This document shows positions 12,092-22,165 of a DNA stretch of 64,000 nt, one piece after another (within the stretch, counting starts at the first letter, position 1; each line of letters opens with the position of its first letter). The position numbers were made by a program, and so were the translations under genes. The notes below the pieces were generated by a model. That model had not been told where the DNA came from and did not search any database. It was given only the letters and a program-made list of their open reading frames with translations. This DNA comes from Hyposmocoma kahamanoa (lineage: Eukaryota > Arthropoda > Insecta > Lepidoptera > Cosmopterigidae), in contig NW_020654422.1 of NCBI RefSeq assembly GCF_003589595.1, forward strand, positions 5,665,647 to 5,729,646. Reading direction: 5' to 3'.

Positions 12092-12303
12092 CTGCCTCAA
12101 TGGCCGAACGGTTACCATGTAACGGTGCCGGACTGCCACGCAGAGGTCCCAGGTTCGATTCCCGGGCCGAGAGACATATTTCTATGACCTACATTTATTT
12201 CTCTCGTGAGTTTTTCTTTTGTCTAACCACAAATTACACCCAAATATACAAATGTGTGTGTCCATGGCACCCGCACATACGGTTTCCCTAGTGCGGGGTT
12301 ATG
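12092..12303 (+). repeat. tRNA-derived SINE, family 1
   Basis: The tRNA-like head has TGGCCGAACGGTTACCATG and the B box GGTTCGATTCCC. The body has TTTCTCTCGTGAGTTTTTC, TGTGTGTCCATGGCACCCGC and TAGTGCGGGGTTA. This is the most complete of the four family 1 copies. Confidence 0.8.
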
Positions 12304-12390
12304 TTGAGTGTGTGCGTTATTATTATAGCGTATTGCTGGTATATTTCAATTGTGTATGTATTCCTCATTTTTTGTTTAGATTATACATTA

Positions 12391-12683
12391 TTTAGTAGCA
12401 GTAGAGCTCCATGTGAGAGTCGTCCAGGGAAGTACTGTCACCTTACCTGTTTCTGCCGCCAAGCTGTAATGTCAGCATTACTGTGTTCGGGTTTTGAAGG
12501 GTAAGGGTGCTGGTGAAATTACAGGCACATGGGACTAGTGAATTTATGTCTCAGGGAGACTGCGCAGTGGCAGTGCCTCTCAGATCTTTGCGATTAAGGC
12601 TCTAAGTGGCACTGCAATTGTTATGGACAGGCATGTAGCTTACCATCATGCACACGACTTGTTCGTCCTGTCTCTTGATATTA
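12391..12683 (+). repeat. unclassified dispersed repeat, family A (full length)
   Basis: It starts TTTAGTAGCAGTAGAGCTCC and ends GTCTCTTGATATTATAAAAA, about 290 bp. Near-full copies lie at 26131, 39014 and 42872, with reversed copies at 24741 and 49265. There are no obvious terminal inverted repeats and no tRNA-like head; an A-rich right end suggests retroposition. Confidence 0.75.
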
Positions 12684-12826
12684 TAAAAAAAATCTAAATG
12701 TGTACTCTATTTCACTTCCTATGACCTGATGGAGTTTGGAAAAATATAACATACATGGGGTAATGATAATTAAAAAAGCTAGGTTAAAAAAACATTTTTG
12801 ATTAAGTTATACATTTCTATGTATTC

Positions 12827-15800
12827 TCATCGTCTCTTATACAAACAAGGTTTTAAAGTTAATGAAGGAAGTTTATTTTTCTTTTTGGGCGAGTCTCTAA
12901 TTTTGACAAACTGCATGAAGAAAAATACTTTATGGCTCTTGTCCAAATTCTTCAACTTAAAGCCTAGCTTCTCTACATCGTGGGCGAACGATTCCACGTT
13001 ATCAAATCTGCTCTCTACTTCGGCGATTTGAAGTTGGCCTCTGGGAAAATAAACATTATTTCATTAGCTGGTGATGAATTAAATTTAAAAGAGGGCAACC
13101 CGAAGGCAGTATAACGGACATATCGCACATGAACCCAAATAATGTCTAATAAATAGAAATGGATTTGTATTTATATGTAATACTTAATTATACATTTCAT
13201 ATATTGTTTTCATTCTTTTTTTTTTTAATTTTCAAATCGTGTTTTCCTAATTCCACAATTTTGAGTTACGACATTATTTGGTATCGTGTGCGATATGTTA
13301 AGAAGCTTTGAGCTGTAGAGGCTTTTATGTTTAACACTCTCAACGTCATAGAACATACGATTTTTCTGAAGTAGCAGGCCATGTGGGCGGCGCGCGAGAC
13401 ACGCTTTTTTTTACAGCACGCCACGTCTGATCTCGAATAACTTTTGTAGCAAGCCATGCGGACTGCTGGACCTTTAAGCTTCACCAGCTGGTCCTGTATT
13501 ACGCCGTGATCCCACCAAAAACAGACATATTTTTAAATGAAAAAGTGCGCGTTGCCAGACTTCCGTAATCCCATTGCATTGGTTGACCATAGAAAACTCT
13601 ACTAATCCCCACTGTATGTGAGTTACGCTATGGTACTGGTTCATCTGGTACTTCCTCATTCACCAGACAGTGACATCACTGTCTTTGTGTGTGGCCAGTG
13701 CTTCAGGTGGCTTGCTGGTTAACATTAGAGGAAACATAGTGGCGTGCTGCAATTGAATTTTTGTGAGCGGCCGTCGGCCCACGTGGTGCTGAGAGGGGTA
13801 AAACCTTAATGGCAATAAATTTTGGAGGAGCATTTTGGGTGCAAATAAAAATGCAAATCACATATTTACCCCATTTTAAGAATCCTGTTTGCTTCAACCA
13901 AGTACTGTGTAAGATCAGTTCCCATTAACGCAAGACAGTATACAGCGACATCAACCGAGGCAGCCAGCAGCGGTGTCCGCGCCATGTCACATACTTCTAC
14001 ACCTGGAGTAGTAGACACTAGGTCGAAGGATCTCACGGCATGGGGAACTCGCTTTGATAAGGTCGCTTCGCCGCAACCCATGTCGGCTATTATATAACTT
14101 TTAGGCCTACAAACAAAATGTTTAATATTATGCAATGCTCATTCCAAATTAAACCTTACAAACTTCAAAACCTCACAAATCATAATTACACAGCAAATTA
14201 AATTCATTGTAATTTGAGTGTATTTTTGTGTTAAGATTAGTGGAGTTCCATTTTATTACATTTGACTACACAAAATTCAACACCAGGTGTGGTACTTAAA
14301 TCCAAAAAACTTCAGTTTACACATTAAATAAGGTAGCATTAATTTTAAACATAGTATATCTATGGGATAAAAGTTGTAAATAGCTTACATTTTCAAAATC
14401 TTTTTCACAATGACATCGAGTGGGTTGACGGGCCACTTCTTCACCTGTAGTTGGTATCCTTGGTGGTAAGTCTGGAAAGCTGATGGATCGGATTGAAAGA
14501 GTTCTTTCGCTTCTGAGCCAGTTGAAGTGTACAGCTTCTCATTTATGTACCTGAATTGAGCCGCTGTAATGATTGACAATCAATTAGTACTCTGCACAAG
14601 TTGATATTTCAAGAAGGGAGCTGGTGTAAATGAGTTTATAGTATTATTATTGTGCATACTCTTCGAATATAAACTATCTTGAAGCTAGGTGGGGAAAAAT
14701 ATTAACATAATGCTGGTTGTTCAGTAGTAGTATAGGACGTTACATCTAATATATTGTATTGACTTATAATACTCTGCCACAAAAATACTTTAACTATAAC
14801 AAAATAATAATACTTTTATAATAGGACATCATATTTCGTTGTCTTAGAGTGAGTACCTTTTATGTGATTTCTATGTAATTTTTCAGGACAATGATAAAAA
14901 TGTGGTGTGAAAAGTAGTAAACGCATTTTATTTTTAATTAGTTAAATTACTATATACCTCTTTCAGGTATTATATTACTTTAATAATGTATTTCAGTTAT
15001 GTTGAGTGTGTGCATTATTATATATCTTTCTCACTTGAACTGTGCATTACTAATTTTGAGATTAATAGATTTGATCTGATATAAATTTGCATAATTCTAA
15101 CAATATGGAACATGGCATTTTTTTTATAGGAGTAGAACAGACACTTGCTTTGTAGGCATTATTTTACAATGACACACGATGACAGTAATTTTACAGAGTG
15201 CATTGTTGGACAAAATAATCAGGTGTTTTGTATGGGAACTAGGCAATGGGAACATTGTCCGATAATAAACAAGTCAAGATAATAAAAAAGTCAACAGCTT
15301 CATGGTGGCAACCATTAGTAGCATAACAGGAAGTGAGTATGCCTATAGCTCCGGTACTTATATGGAAAACAGGGAGGGTGCTGTATGTGCACCTGGGGCA
15401 GCTCACCTAAGACACTAACTAGCCTTTTGAGAATCAGATGAAGTCTGTGAAAACGGGCTTATCTAGGGTTTGGACCTGACTGAGAAGTATGGGCTTGCTT
15501 GCAGGTTATAGTGCCCTTCCTAGGTTACAGAAGAGATTGAAAAATTATGTAGAAAGATATAGGATGAAAAAGTGAAAGGTTTAATTTCTTTCAATTTAAG
15601 CACATGTTGTTGATGTAAGTGACTGTATTATTATGCCTCAATTAACCAATTTCTTAACTTCACATCTCTGCCGCAGATGAGTGAATATTGAATTATATTC
15701 TTTAGGTTTATCACCATGACACTTGGTATAAATACTCCTTAAATGTTTACCTTTAAGCCTTTCCAACATGCGTGTCCTAAGATCATTCCCATTAACCTTA

Positions 15801-16826
15801 ATAGAATTTCTGTTCACATTATTCTTGACCAGCATTTGCTTTATTTTCTGTTTCTTCAAATATAGCCTATTTTTGTTTTCTTGAGGGAATAATTCCTCTT
15901 CCTTGTCTTCTTCTTGATATACTTGATTTAACTTCTTTTTCTTAGCATTTACTATTAATTCATCAGCTCTGTCGAAATCTAAGTCTTTGACTTTAACATT
16001 AAGACCAGCTTCATTATGTTCATTTACTATAGTATCATTTGCTTTGCGCTTTTTAGGAGATTTATTTTTCTCTTCTAAATTTGTAGATTCAGTCTCAGCA
16101 GCTATTTTCACAGGTACATTTAGCGTTTGTTTCTTTTGTAAATGGTTAATGTTGCCATTTATTAATGATTTTGTATTCACTTTCTTTTCTTCTAATTGTT
16201 TCTTTCGTAATTGCTTGTTTTTAATAATGACCTTCGGTTGTATTTGTACAGTATCCAGTTTTTTGTCCACCTTTATTAAATGTGATTTACATTTAAGGGG
16301 TTTCTTTTTATTTTTATATTTTGTTTTAGTATATGCTATATTATCTTTAAATTCACTTGTAATTTTATTGGTTTTTAACAATTTGTTCCCATTTTCTAAG
16401 GAAACTTTAGGATTTCTTACACTGTTTTTCTTATTCTGAATTTGAACAGCATTAGACTCTTTTGGCCGTTTTGCTTTCTTTTTCTGTAACAATAGATATA
16501 AAATTCAAAATATAAAATTAGTGTAAAGATCATTGACCTACCAAAAAGTTGTAAAACAACAACTATATTTGAGGTTACATCAATGTCTTAATCATATTCA
16601 ACATTACAAAAAACACAATGTCTTAAAAGGATACTGCATGCTGCACTGATGTGCATCAAGAAAAATTCTCTACAAATATAATAATAATAATAATAATTTT
16701 AGTATATACTTTGCAAAAAGTTTAAAAGAAATAAGAAGTAAGTTATGTCGCACTTACCGAAATATTATTAAGGAAATCCACATGGGTTTTTGAAATATCC
16801 GCCTCCCAATCTGGTATTTTAAACAT
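12827..16826 (-). CDS. RRP8: RRP8, nucleolar rRNA-processing methyltransferase, complete, five exons
   Basis: RRP8 (nucleomethylin in mammals) is an S-adenosylmethionine-dependent methyltransferase of the nucleolus that makes m1A in large-subunit rRNA. Exons in transcript order: 16826-16758 (ATG), 16483-15664, 14563-14389, 14106-13870 and 13040-12827 (TGA). They total 1515 nt, giving 504 residues, and every junction keeps phase with GT/AG. The first two exons encode a long Lys/Asn-rich tail typical of nucleolar proteins. The catalytic half has FRYINEKLYTSTGSEAKELF, QVKKWPVNPLDVIVKKILK, motif I IIADMGCGEA, CLALMGTDLTQYLVEANRIL and the family ending LKPCLYKRR. The donor after exon 2 (T|GTGAAG) is weak but joins SAQFRYINE correctly. 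The gene lies tail to tail with HELQ. Confidence 0.93.
14564..15663 (-). other. RRP8 intron 2, no feature seen
   Basis: This 1.1-kb AT-rich intron separates the basic N-terminal exon from the methyltransferase exons. I see no repeat, hairpin or open frame in it that I can name. Confidence 0.6.
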
Positions 16827-16990
16827 TTTTATTTAAGATGTATATAAATACAGCATAAGAAATGTTCAATTTAATACAAATTTGTGAAATATACAATAGG
16901 AAACATATGCATGCATGTACTCGACTCAACGCAACAACGCGATAAGATAACAACTGTCAACGTCAAGTTGACAACTACGTTTTGTTTTTT

Positions 16991-17111
16991 AACCGACTAA
17001 CCTAAAAAAAGGAGCAGGTTTTTTATTAATTAGACTGTATGTTTTTTTGAAAATATTACCTCTATGGGTGGCAAACTATGGGATGAATGACTTTAGAGGT
17101 CGGTTTTTTTA
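16991..17111 (+). repeat. MITE-like repeat, family D, short internally deleted copy
   Basis: It starts AACCGACTAACCTAAAAAAA and ends TTTAGAGGTCGGTTTTTTTA, so the ends are inverted (ACCGAC against GTCGGT). Full copies of about 210-300 bp lie at 51877, 53914 and 58417. The middle here is shortened, keeping CTATGGGTGGCAAACTATGG. Confidence 0.7.
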
Positions 17112-17114
17112 TTC

Positions 17115-17334
17115 GAGTACATTTTCAAGCTTGAATTTTATTATCCTCTACAGGCAGTATTCCCCTATTAATTAATTTTGAGGTCGTTTGTTTTAAAGCG
17201 ACTAGGTAACGTAAACATACAACAAATAACGTCCATCTTATATTGAAGTTGTGCACAGTACAATTATCGTCGACCTGGTGGGATTTGAACTCACGTCCAT
17301 GCTGCACCGTAGCATTGCCATTGCTCTAACCATC
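17115..17334 (-). repeat. tRNA-derived SINE, family 5
   Basis: Read on the minus strand from about 17334 it has the A-box-like GGTTAGAGCAATGG and the B box GAGTTCAAATCCC, then an unrelated body running to about 17115. Only one copy is seen in the window. The full-length LINE begins at its 5' edge. Confidence 0.6.
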
Positions 17335-17676
17335 CAATCTAAAAATCCAATAGCGGTCAATGCGACGTGTGCATTGTGTGTGACGTCTCAAGTGGTCAAC
17401 TAAGTGCGCGTTGGAATTGCGTCCTTGTGCCATACGCATAACCGCGACAGTAGCGTGAACCGACACGGCTGTGACGTCGCTGCAGCTCTCTGTGTAGAAT
17501 ACGCAACGCAGAGCGGTCATACAATTGTGCCTACGTGTGCTGCCTCTGGGGAGACACCGCTGCACCAAAGTGATTTGCTGTTTATTTTTTCGAATTTAAC
17601 ATCGACTGGAGGAAGTCCACTGCTGATCACAGACCCCCAAAAATAAACATCAATATATAGCGCTTTCGCACGCGCC

Positions 17677-18780
17677 ATGGCCTCTACCTCTACTAACATA
17701 ATATGCTCAGGATGTAGACAAGGAATACATAATAGGGAGTATTTGGCTTGCACGACGTGCAGGGGCAAATACGACTTGGCCTGCCTGAATATGTCTATTA
17801 AAAGATTTCTACTACTAGATCAAGACCGGAAGAAAAATTGGGTATGTTCAGAATGTCGCAGTAAATTACCTAAAACTGACAACACTAACACACCTGCTCG
17901 TGCGGCGGCGCATACTGATTTCGGTACACATATACCTGCGGGAGACGATCAGACCCACGATGAGCCGTCGTATGTGACTATTAGAGCCAGGCAGCGGCCT
18001 CCTTCTGATTGCGCAAACTACATAACAGAGGAGACGCTCAGAACTATTTTGCATCAGGAAATGAACAGCATCCTGGACAAGAAAATCAAAGACCTTATAA
18101 GCAAAGAACTGAGTTGCATCAACCAACAAATAGCGGGTTTTAACGAATCTATGTCATTTTTCAACAAACAGTTTGAAGAAATGAAGAGTAGCCTGGAAGA
18201 GAAAAACACACAACTGAGCAAATTACAAACCGAAAATACGCAACTACAGACGTCGGTGCGGGACCTTACGAGTAGGATGAACCTCATTGAGCAGAATCTC
18301 CGTGAATGCAACATAGAAGTCAATGGAATTCCAGAGAACAGGCATGAAAATCTGCCCAACATTGTTTTGCAACTTGCAAAGATCACAGGGAATCCACTTA
18401 TCGACACGGACATCTTACACGCGGTCCGAGTTGCAAAATTCAACAAAGATGATAACCGGCCAAGGGCTGCTATAGTGAAACTACGAAGCCCTCGTTTAAG
18501 AGACTCTGTACTGGCAAGTGTTGTAAACTTTAATAAGAAAACCCCGGATGATAAATTAAGCTCACATCACCTTGGAATCGGAGGTTCTCGTTCGGCTGTT
18601 TTCGTATCTGAGCATTTAACTCCCACAAGCAAACAACTACACGCTGCAACGCGTAAACGGGCCAAAGAAGTAGGGTACAAATTTGTTTGGGTGCGTAACG
18701 GCAAAGTGTTTGTCCGCAAAGATGAGCGATGTCAACATCTTCTGATTAAAAACCACGACAGTCTAAAACTAATGACATAA
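17677..18780 (+). CDS. LINE ORF1 protein with PHD-like finger, coiled coil and L1-ORF1-like domain
   Basis: This 367-residue protein probably binds element RNA and acts as a chaperone in the retrotransposition particle. Residues 9-66 hold a Cys/His cluster (CSGC, CTTC, CLNM, CSEC) like a PHD finger. Residues about 110-210 are rich in Lys, Glu and Gln, with a heptad pattern predicted to be a coiled coil (FEEMKSSLEEKNTQLSKLQT). From about residue 206, NLRECNIEVNGIPE starts an RRM-like domain of the L1 ORF1 (transposase 22) type, ending RKRAKEVGYKFVWVRNGKVF. ATG 17677 is the first in the frame and sits in the context gccATGG. The stop is a TAA in the same frame as ORF2. Confidence 0.85.
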   Translation: MASTSTNIICSGCRQGIHNREYLACTTCRGKYDLACLNMSIKRFLLLDQDRKKNWVCSECRSKLPKTDNTNTPARAAAHTDFGTHIPAGDDQTHDEPSYVTIRARQRPPSDCANYITEETLRTILHQEMNSILDKKIKDLISKELSCINQQIAGFNESMSFFNKQFEEMKSSLEEKNTQLSKLQTENTQLQTSVRDLTSRMNLIEQNLRECNIEVNGIPENRHENLPNIVLQLAKITGNPLIDTDILHAVRVAKFNKDDNRPRAAIVKLRSPRLRDSVLASVVNFNKKTPDDKLSSHHLGIGGSRSAVFVSEHLTPTSKQLHAATRKRAKEVGYKFVWVRNGKVFVRKDERCQHLLIKNHDSLKLMT

Positions 18781-18828
18781 ACCTTTGTACCTTTCGCACA
18801 TAAATGTTATGGTGTATGTGTATATAAA

Positions 18829-21735
18829 GTGATTAACATATACTATCAGAATGTACGTGGAATCAGGACTAAGACAAACGAGGTGTACAAAAATATCGCT
18901 CAGTGTAATTACGATGTCATTGTCTTCACGGAAACATGGCTGAATTCTGGTGTAGAGTGTGGTGAATTTGTCGACGATAGATATGTGGTTTATCGAAGGG
19001 ATCGTGTATGTGTTTCTAAAGATAGACTTATGAAAAATAAACTTAGGGAAGGTAAATGTTCTAAGTTGGACGGCGGAGGTGTCATGATTGCTGTTCAGAA
19101 GAAATTCCAGTCCGCGCGAGTGCATGGCTGGGAGACGAAGTCTGACTTTGAGGACTTGTGGGTTATGCTGGACTGTTGCTCGGGAGCTAAAAAACTTAAG
19201 ATTGCTATCTGCTGCGTCTACTTGCCCTCGCCGGCCAAATTGGAACATCAAAGTGTCTTCATTGATAAGGTCAACGACGTGACGAATCATGTCAATGAGG
19301 TTGTCATTTTGGGTGACTTTAATTTACCAAGAATTCAGTGGACTAGAGAGGATAGTGGACATTCCATAAAGCCCAGTAATTATAGCGGTCCCTTGGAATA
19401 TTCCTTTATCGATTTCATGTCATTTAACAGTCTTAGCCAACTCAATCACATTCTCAACAAAGACGGGAAAATTTTGGATCTTGTACTTACCAATATTCCT
19501 CATGCATACGTTACAGAACCATTAGATCTACTGACAAAATTAGATTCTTATCATCCCCAATTGCTACTTGAGATTCCACTTGTAAGACACAATGTAACGA
19601 ACTTTACTAAACGCACTGGATTTAATTTCTTTAAGGCGGATTATAATGAAATAAATTCCAAATTATATGCTGTAGACTGGATTAAGATGCTATCTGGTTC
19701 CAGGACTGTTGATGACATGGTTTCGGTGTTTTATGGTGAACTGCAGAAAATAATTTCCCAATTAGTACCAAGGTATAAGACCAGGAAATCCAAATTTCCC
19801 CCCTGGTTCAATCACTCCCTCATTAAATTGCTATCCGAGAAGGAAAAATTGCGGCGTAACTATAGTAAATTTAAGAACCCTCGAGATAAAATAGAATTTG
19901 ATTTGTTACGAAATCGTTGCCATCTTCTTTATAATATATGTTATAAGACGTATAAACGTAATCTTCAAGATAATATTTCAGAAAACCCAAAGGCCTTTTG
20001 GCGCCACATAAAAAATACCCGACAGAGGGTGGCACCTATCCCTAACACAATGCATCTTAGCAATCAGTCCTGTAGCGAGGGAAAGGGGGTGGCAGATCTT
20101 TTTGCTGAACACTTCTCTACGGTATTTAGCGACGCCAATCGCAGTACCTGCGAGAAGTTTTCCTATACAAGCCTTTTTTCGAGCAAAATACAATTCTCGG
20201 AGCGAGAGGTGTTGAAAAAATTGAGAGGGCTAGACATTTTTAAAAGCTCAGGTCCTGACGGGATCCCACCTCTTTTTATTAAACGGTGTGCTCACTCACT
20301 AGCGTATCCTTTAACTCTCATATTTAACTACTCACTGGCGGAGGGTTCCTTTCCAAATGAGTGGAAGAGAGCTAGGGTCTGTCCATTATTCAAAGGGGGT
20401 GATCCAAGTGATGTGGCAAACTATCGTCCTATTTCTATCTTAGCTTGTTTTTCGAAGATATTTGAGTCTCTTGTTTGCCCTATTGTAGCCCGTCACGTGA
20501 ATTCCTGCATCTCCCATAACCAGCATGGCTTCATTGGTGGTCGCTCGGTGCAAACCAACTTGGTACCCTTCGTTGACAATGTCAGTCGCGTATTAGACAG
20601 TGGCGGCGAGGTGGACGCGATCTATACAGATTTTTCCAGCGCTTTTGATAAAGTCGATCACTTTCTTCTGGTAAAAAAGTTAGAGGGATATGGATTTCAT
20701 GGCTCGTTGTTGAATTGGTTTACTTCGTATCTGAGTTATAGAACACAGTTTGTGGCAGTCAAGGGTTATGTGTCGAAGTCATATGGCGCTGTATCGGGTG
20801 TGCCCCAGGGCTCTCACTTGGGTCCTATCCTGTTTCTACTGTTTATCAATGACATCACATCAGTTGTTCATCACAGTAAATGCTCATTATTCGCAGACGA
20901 TCTCAAAATTTACAAGCATGTAAAATGTACTCTAGATACAATGTTGATCCAGCATGACCTAAACAGGATACAACACTGGTGTCTTGATAACGGTATGACT
21001 ATCAATGTCCAGAAATGCAGCTTTGTGAAGTTTACTAGAAAAAAACTGCCTATCCAATCCACTTACACACTGAATGGCACATCTCTTGTACAGACACAGA
21101 AAATTCGAGACTTGGGAGTCTTGCTGGACGACGAGCTGAAATTTACACCTCATTACAACAACATCATTTGTAAATCGGCGCAGATGCTGGGGTTCATCAA
21201 GCGCAACACCACAGGCTTCATGCCTCGAACAAAAATAATTTTGTACAATGCGCTGGCGCGAAGCCACCTGGAATATTGTTCCACAGTATGGAACCCATTT
21301 TACTCTGTGCACTCGCAAAGAATTGAGACCATTCAGCGTTCCTTTACACGCCATCTCGCTTTTGTGTCTGCTAATATTTCACATCGGCAACACTACGACC
21401 AACGTCTTCGCTATTTCGGCATGACCTCTCTTCGTGGTCGTAGACTGGTAATGGATTTGACGTTCCTGTATAAAATACTTCGTGGAATCACTATTTGTAG
21501 CGAAATTTTGACAGCAATCAACCTCGTCGTCCCACACCAGCTGCCACGGCAGCCAATTCATAGGATTTTTGCTCCGCTAATTTGCCGTACAAATGTAGGT
21601 TGCAATGCACCAATCACTAGAATATGCAACGCGTACAACACCCTATGTAAAAAAAGTAGTGACATAGATATCTTTCACGATACGCCCGGGAACTTTCGTC
21701 GTAAAGTGACGAATTCATCACAATCAAATATGTAA
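18829..21735 (+). CDS. LINE ORF2 protein: endonuclease and reverse transcriptase, intact
   Basis: ORF2 nicks target DNA and copies element RNA by target-primed reverse transcription. Counting from 18829, the APE-type endonuclease shows QNVRG at 7-11, FTETW with Glu35, ILGDFN with Asp163 and DSYHPQ at about 239, where many relatives have SDH. The reverse transcriptase shows SGPDGIPPLF at about 475, YTDFSSAF with Asp601, GVPQGSHLGP at about 657, and FADD at 688-691 where YADD is usual. The C-terminal region carries HLEYCSTVWNP. There is no in-frame ATG near the start: 18829 is a GTG, and the first ATG (19030) would remove part of the nuclease. The frame is open back to the ORF1 stop at 18778-18780. 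No internal stop or frameshift is present over about 968 codons. Confidence 0.88.
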   Translation: MINIYYQNVRGIRTKTNEVYKNIAQCNYDVIVFTETWLNSGVECGEFVDDRYVVYRRDRVCVSKDRLMKNKLREGKCSKLDGGGVMIAVQKKFQSARVHGWETKSDFEDLWVMLDCCSGAKKLKIAICCVYLPSPAKLEHQSVFIDKVNDVTNHVNEVVILGDFNLPRIQWTREDSGHSIKPSNYSGPLEYSFIDFMSFNSLSQLNHILNKDGKILDLVLTNIPHAYVTEPLDLLTKLDSYHPQLLLEIPLVRHNVTNFTKRTGFNFFKADYNEINSKLYAVDWIKMLSGSRTVDDMVSVFYGELQKIISQLVPRYKTRKSKFPPWFNHSLIKLLSEKEKLRRNYSKFKNPRDKIEFDLLRNRCHLLYNICYKTYKRNLQDNISENPKAFWRHIKNTRQRVAPIPNTMHLSNQSCSEGKGVADLFAEHFSTVFSDANRSTCEKFSYTSLFSSKIQFSEREVLKKLRGLDIFKSSGPDGIPPLFIKRCAHSLAYPLTLIFNYSLAEGSFPNEWKRARVCPLFKGGDPSDVANYRPISILACFSKIFESLVCPIVARHVNSCISHNQHGFIGGRSVQTNLVPFVDNVSRVLDSGGEVDAIYTDFSSAFDKVDHFLLVKKLEGYGFHGSLLNWFTSYLSYRTQFVAVKGYVSKSYGAVSGVPQGSHLGPILFLLFINDITSVVHHSKCSLFADDLKIYKHVKCTLDTMLIQHDLNRIQHWCLDNGMTINVQKCSFVKFTRKKLPIQSTYTLNGTSLVQTQKIRDLGVLLDDELKFTPHYNNIICKSAQMLGFIKRNTTGFMPRTKIILYNALARSHLEYCSTVWNPFYSVHSQRIETIQRSFTRHLAFVSANISHRQHYDQRLRYFGMTSLRGRRLVMDLTFLYKILRGITICSEILTAINLVVPHQLPRQPIHRIFAPLICRTNVGCNAPITRICNAYNTLCKKSSDIDIFHDTPGNFRRKVTNSSQSNM

Positions 21736-22078
21736 TTAAATTGAAATTAAATTTGTTAAATGCCTGTAAAATTATTGAATTGCATTTACTATTATTATTA
21801 TTAATATTAATGTTATAATATTTATTGTTTTAGTTTTATTAATTATATAGATTTAATTATTATTATTTTTTAATATATTTCAATTATAATGTAAAATTGC
21901 TTAAATATTTATACCTTTTTTGTACCTATTTTTCTGTCAGCATTTGGTTTAAAATGAGCTTACCTATAATTGGAATACATATTAGAACAATGCAAAATGT
22001 AATCTTTAGAATAAGTATGATATGTAATTCTGTTGGTTTGCCAAATAAATAAATAAATAAATAAATAAATAAACCATC

Positions 22079-22165
22079 TGAGAGTGTAGCGTGCACACCG
22101 GTTTTCATGATATCGCCATCTCTGAGGTCCTGGGTTCGATCCCCGGCTGAGTCAATGTAGGAAAA
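22079..22165 (+). repeat. tRNA-derived SINE, family 2 (3' part)
   Basis: GTTTTCATGATATCGCCATC, GGTCCTGGGTTCGATCCCCG and GAGTCAATGTAG match, in reverse, the copy at 35978-36070. The B box GGTTCGATCCC is clear. The LINE ends directly before it, so the LINE may have landed in or beside this SINE. Confidence 0.65.

Larger units (their letters stand above)
11718..12826. other. HELQ-RRP8 intergenic interval
   Basis: This is the space between two gene tails. It holds the probable HELQ 3' UTR with AATAAA at 12052, then a SINE copy and a family A repeat, listed separately. No gene is seen. Confidence 0.7.
17335..22071 (+). mobile_element. full-length CR1/Jockey-type LINE with two intact ORFs
   Basis: The element has a GC-rich 5' leader, ORF1 (17677-18780), ORF2 (ending 21735), a 3' UTR of about 310 bp, and a terminal AAATAAATAAAT-type repeat track at 22043-22073. 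The same seven bases, AACCATC, precede and follow it (17328-17334 and 22072-22078) and may be a target-site duplication; the exact 5' end is therefore tentative. A PHD-like ORF1 and the microsatellite 3' tail fit CR1-related clades better than classic Jockey with CCHC knuckles. It lies between RRP8 and the glycosyltransferase, on the plus strand. Confidence 0.85.

Noticed and set aside
12092..12180. tRNA gene candidate (A box, B box)
   Set aside because: The head is imperfect, cannot form a full cloverleaf by eye, and is followed by the same body as other copies; it is a SINE. The same applies to the heads at 1301, 24282, 37818 and 51752.
15987..16439. 150-codon hydrophobic frame on the plus strand
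   Set aside because: It is the antisense of the Lys/Asn-rich RRP8 exon 2; a Lys-rich coding strand gives Phe/Leu-rich antisense frames.
17390..17660. GC-rich region before LINE ORF1 as a separate gene
   Set aside because: It is short, lacks a continuous coding frame, and is best explained as the LINE 5' leader.
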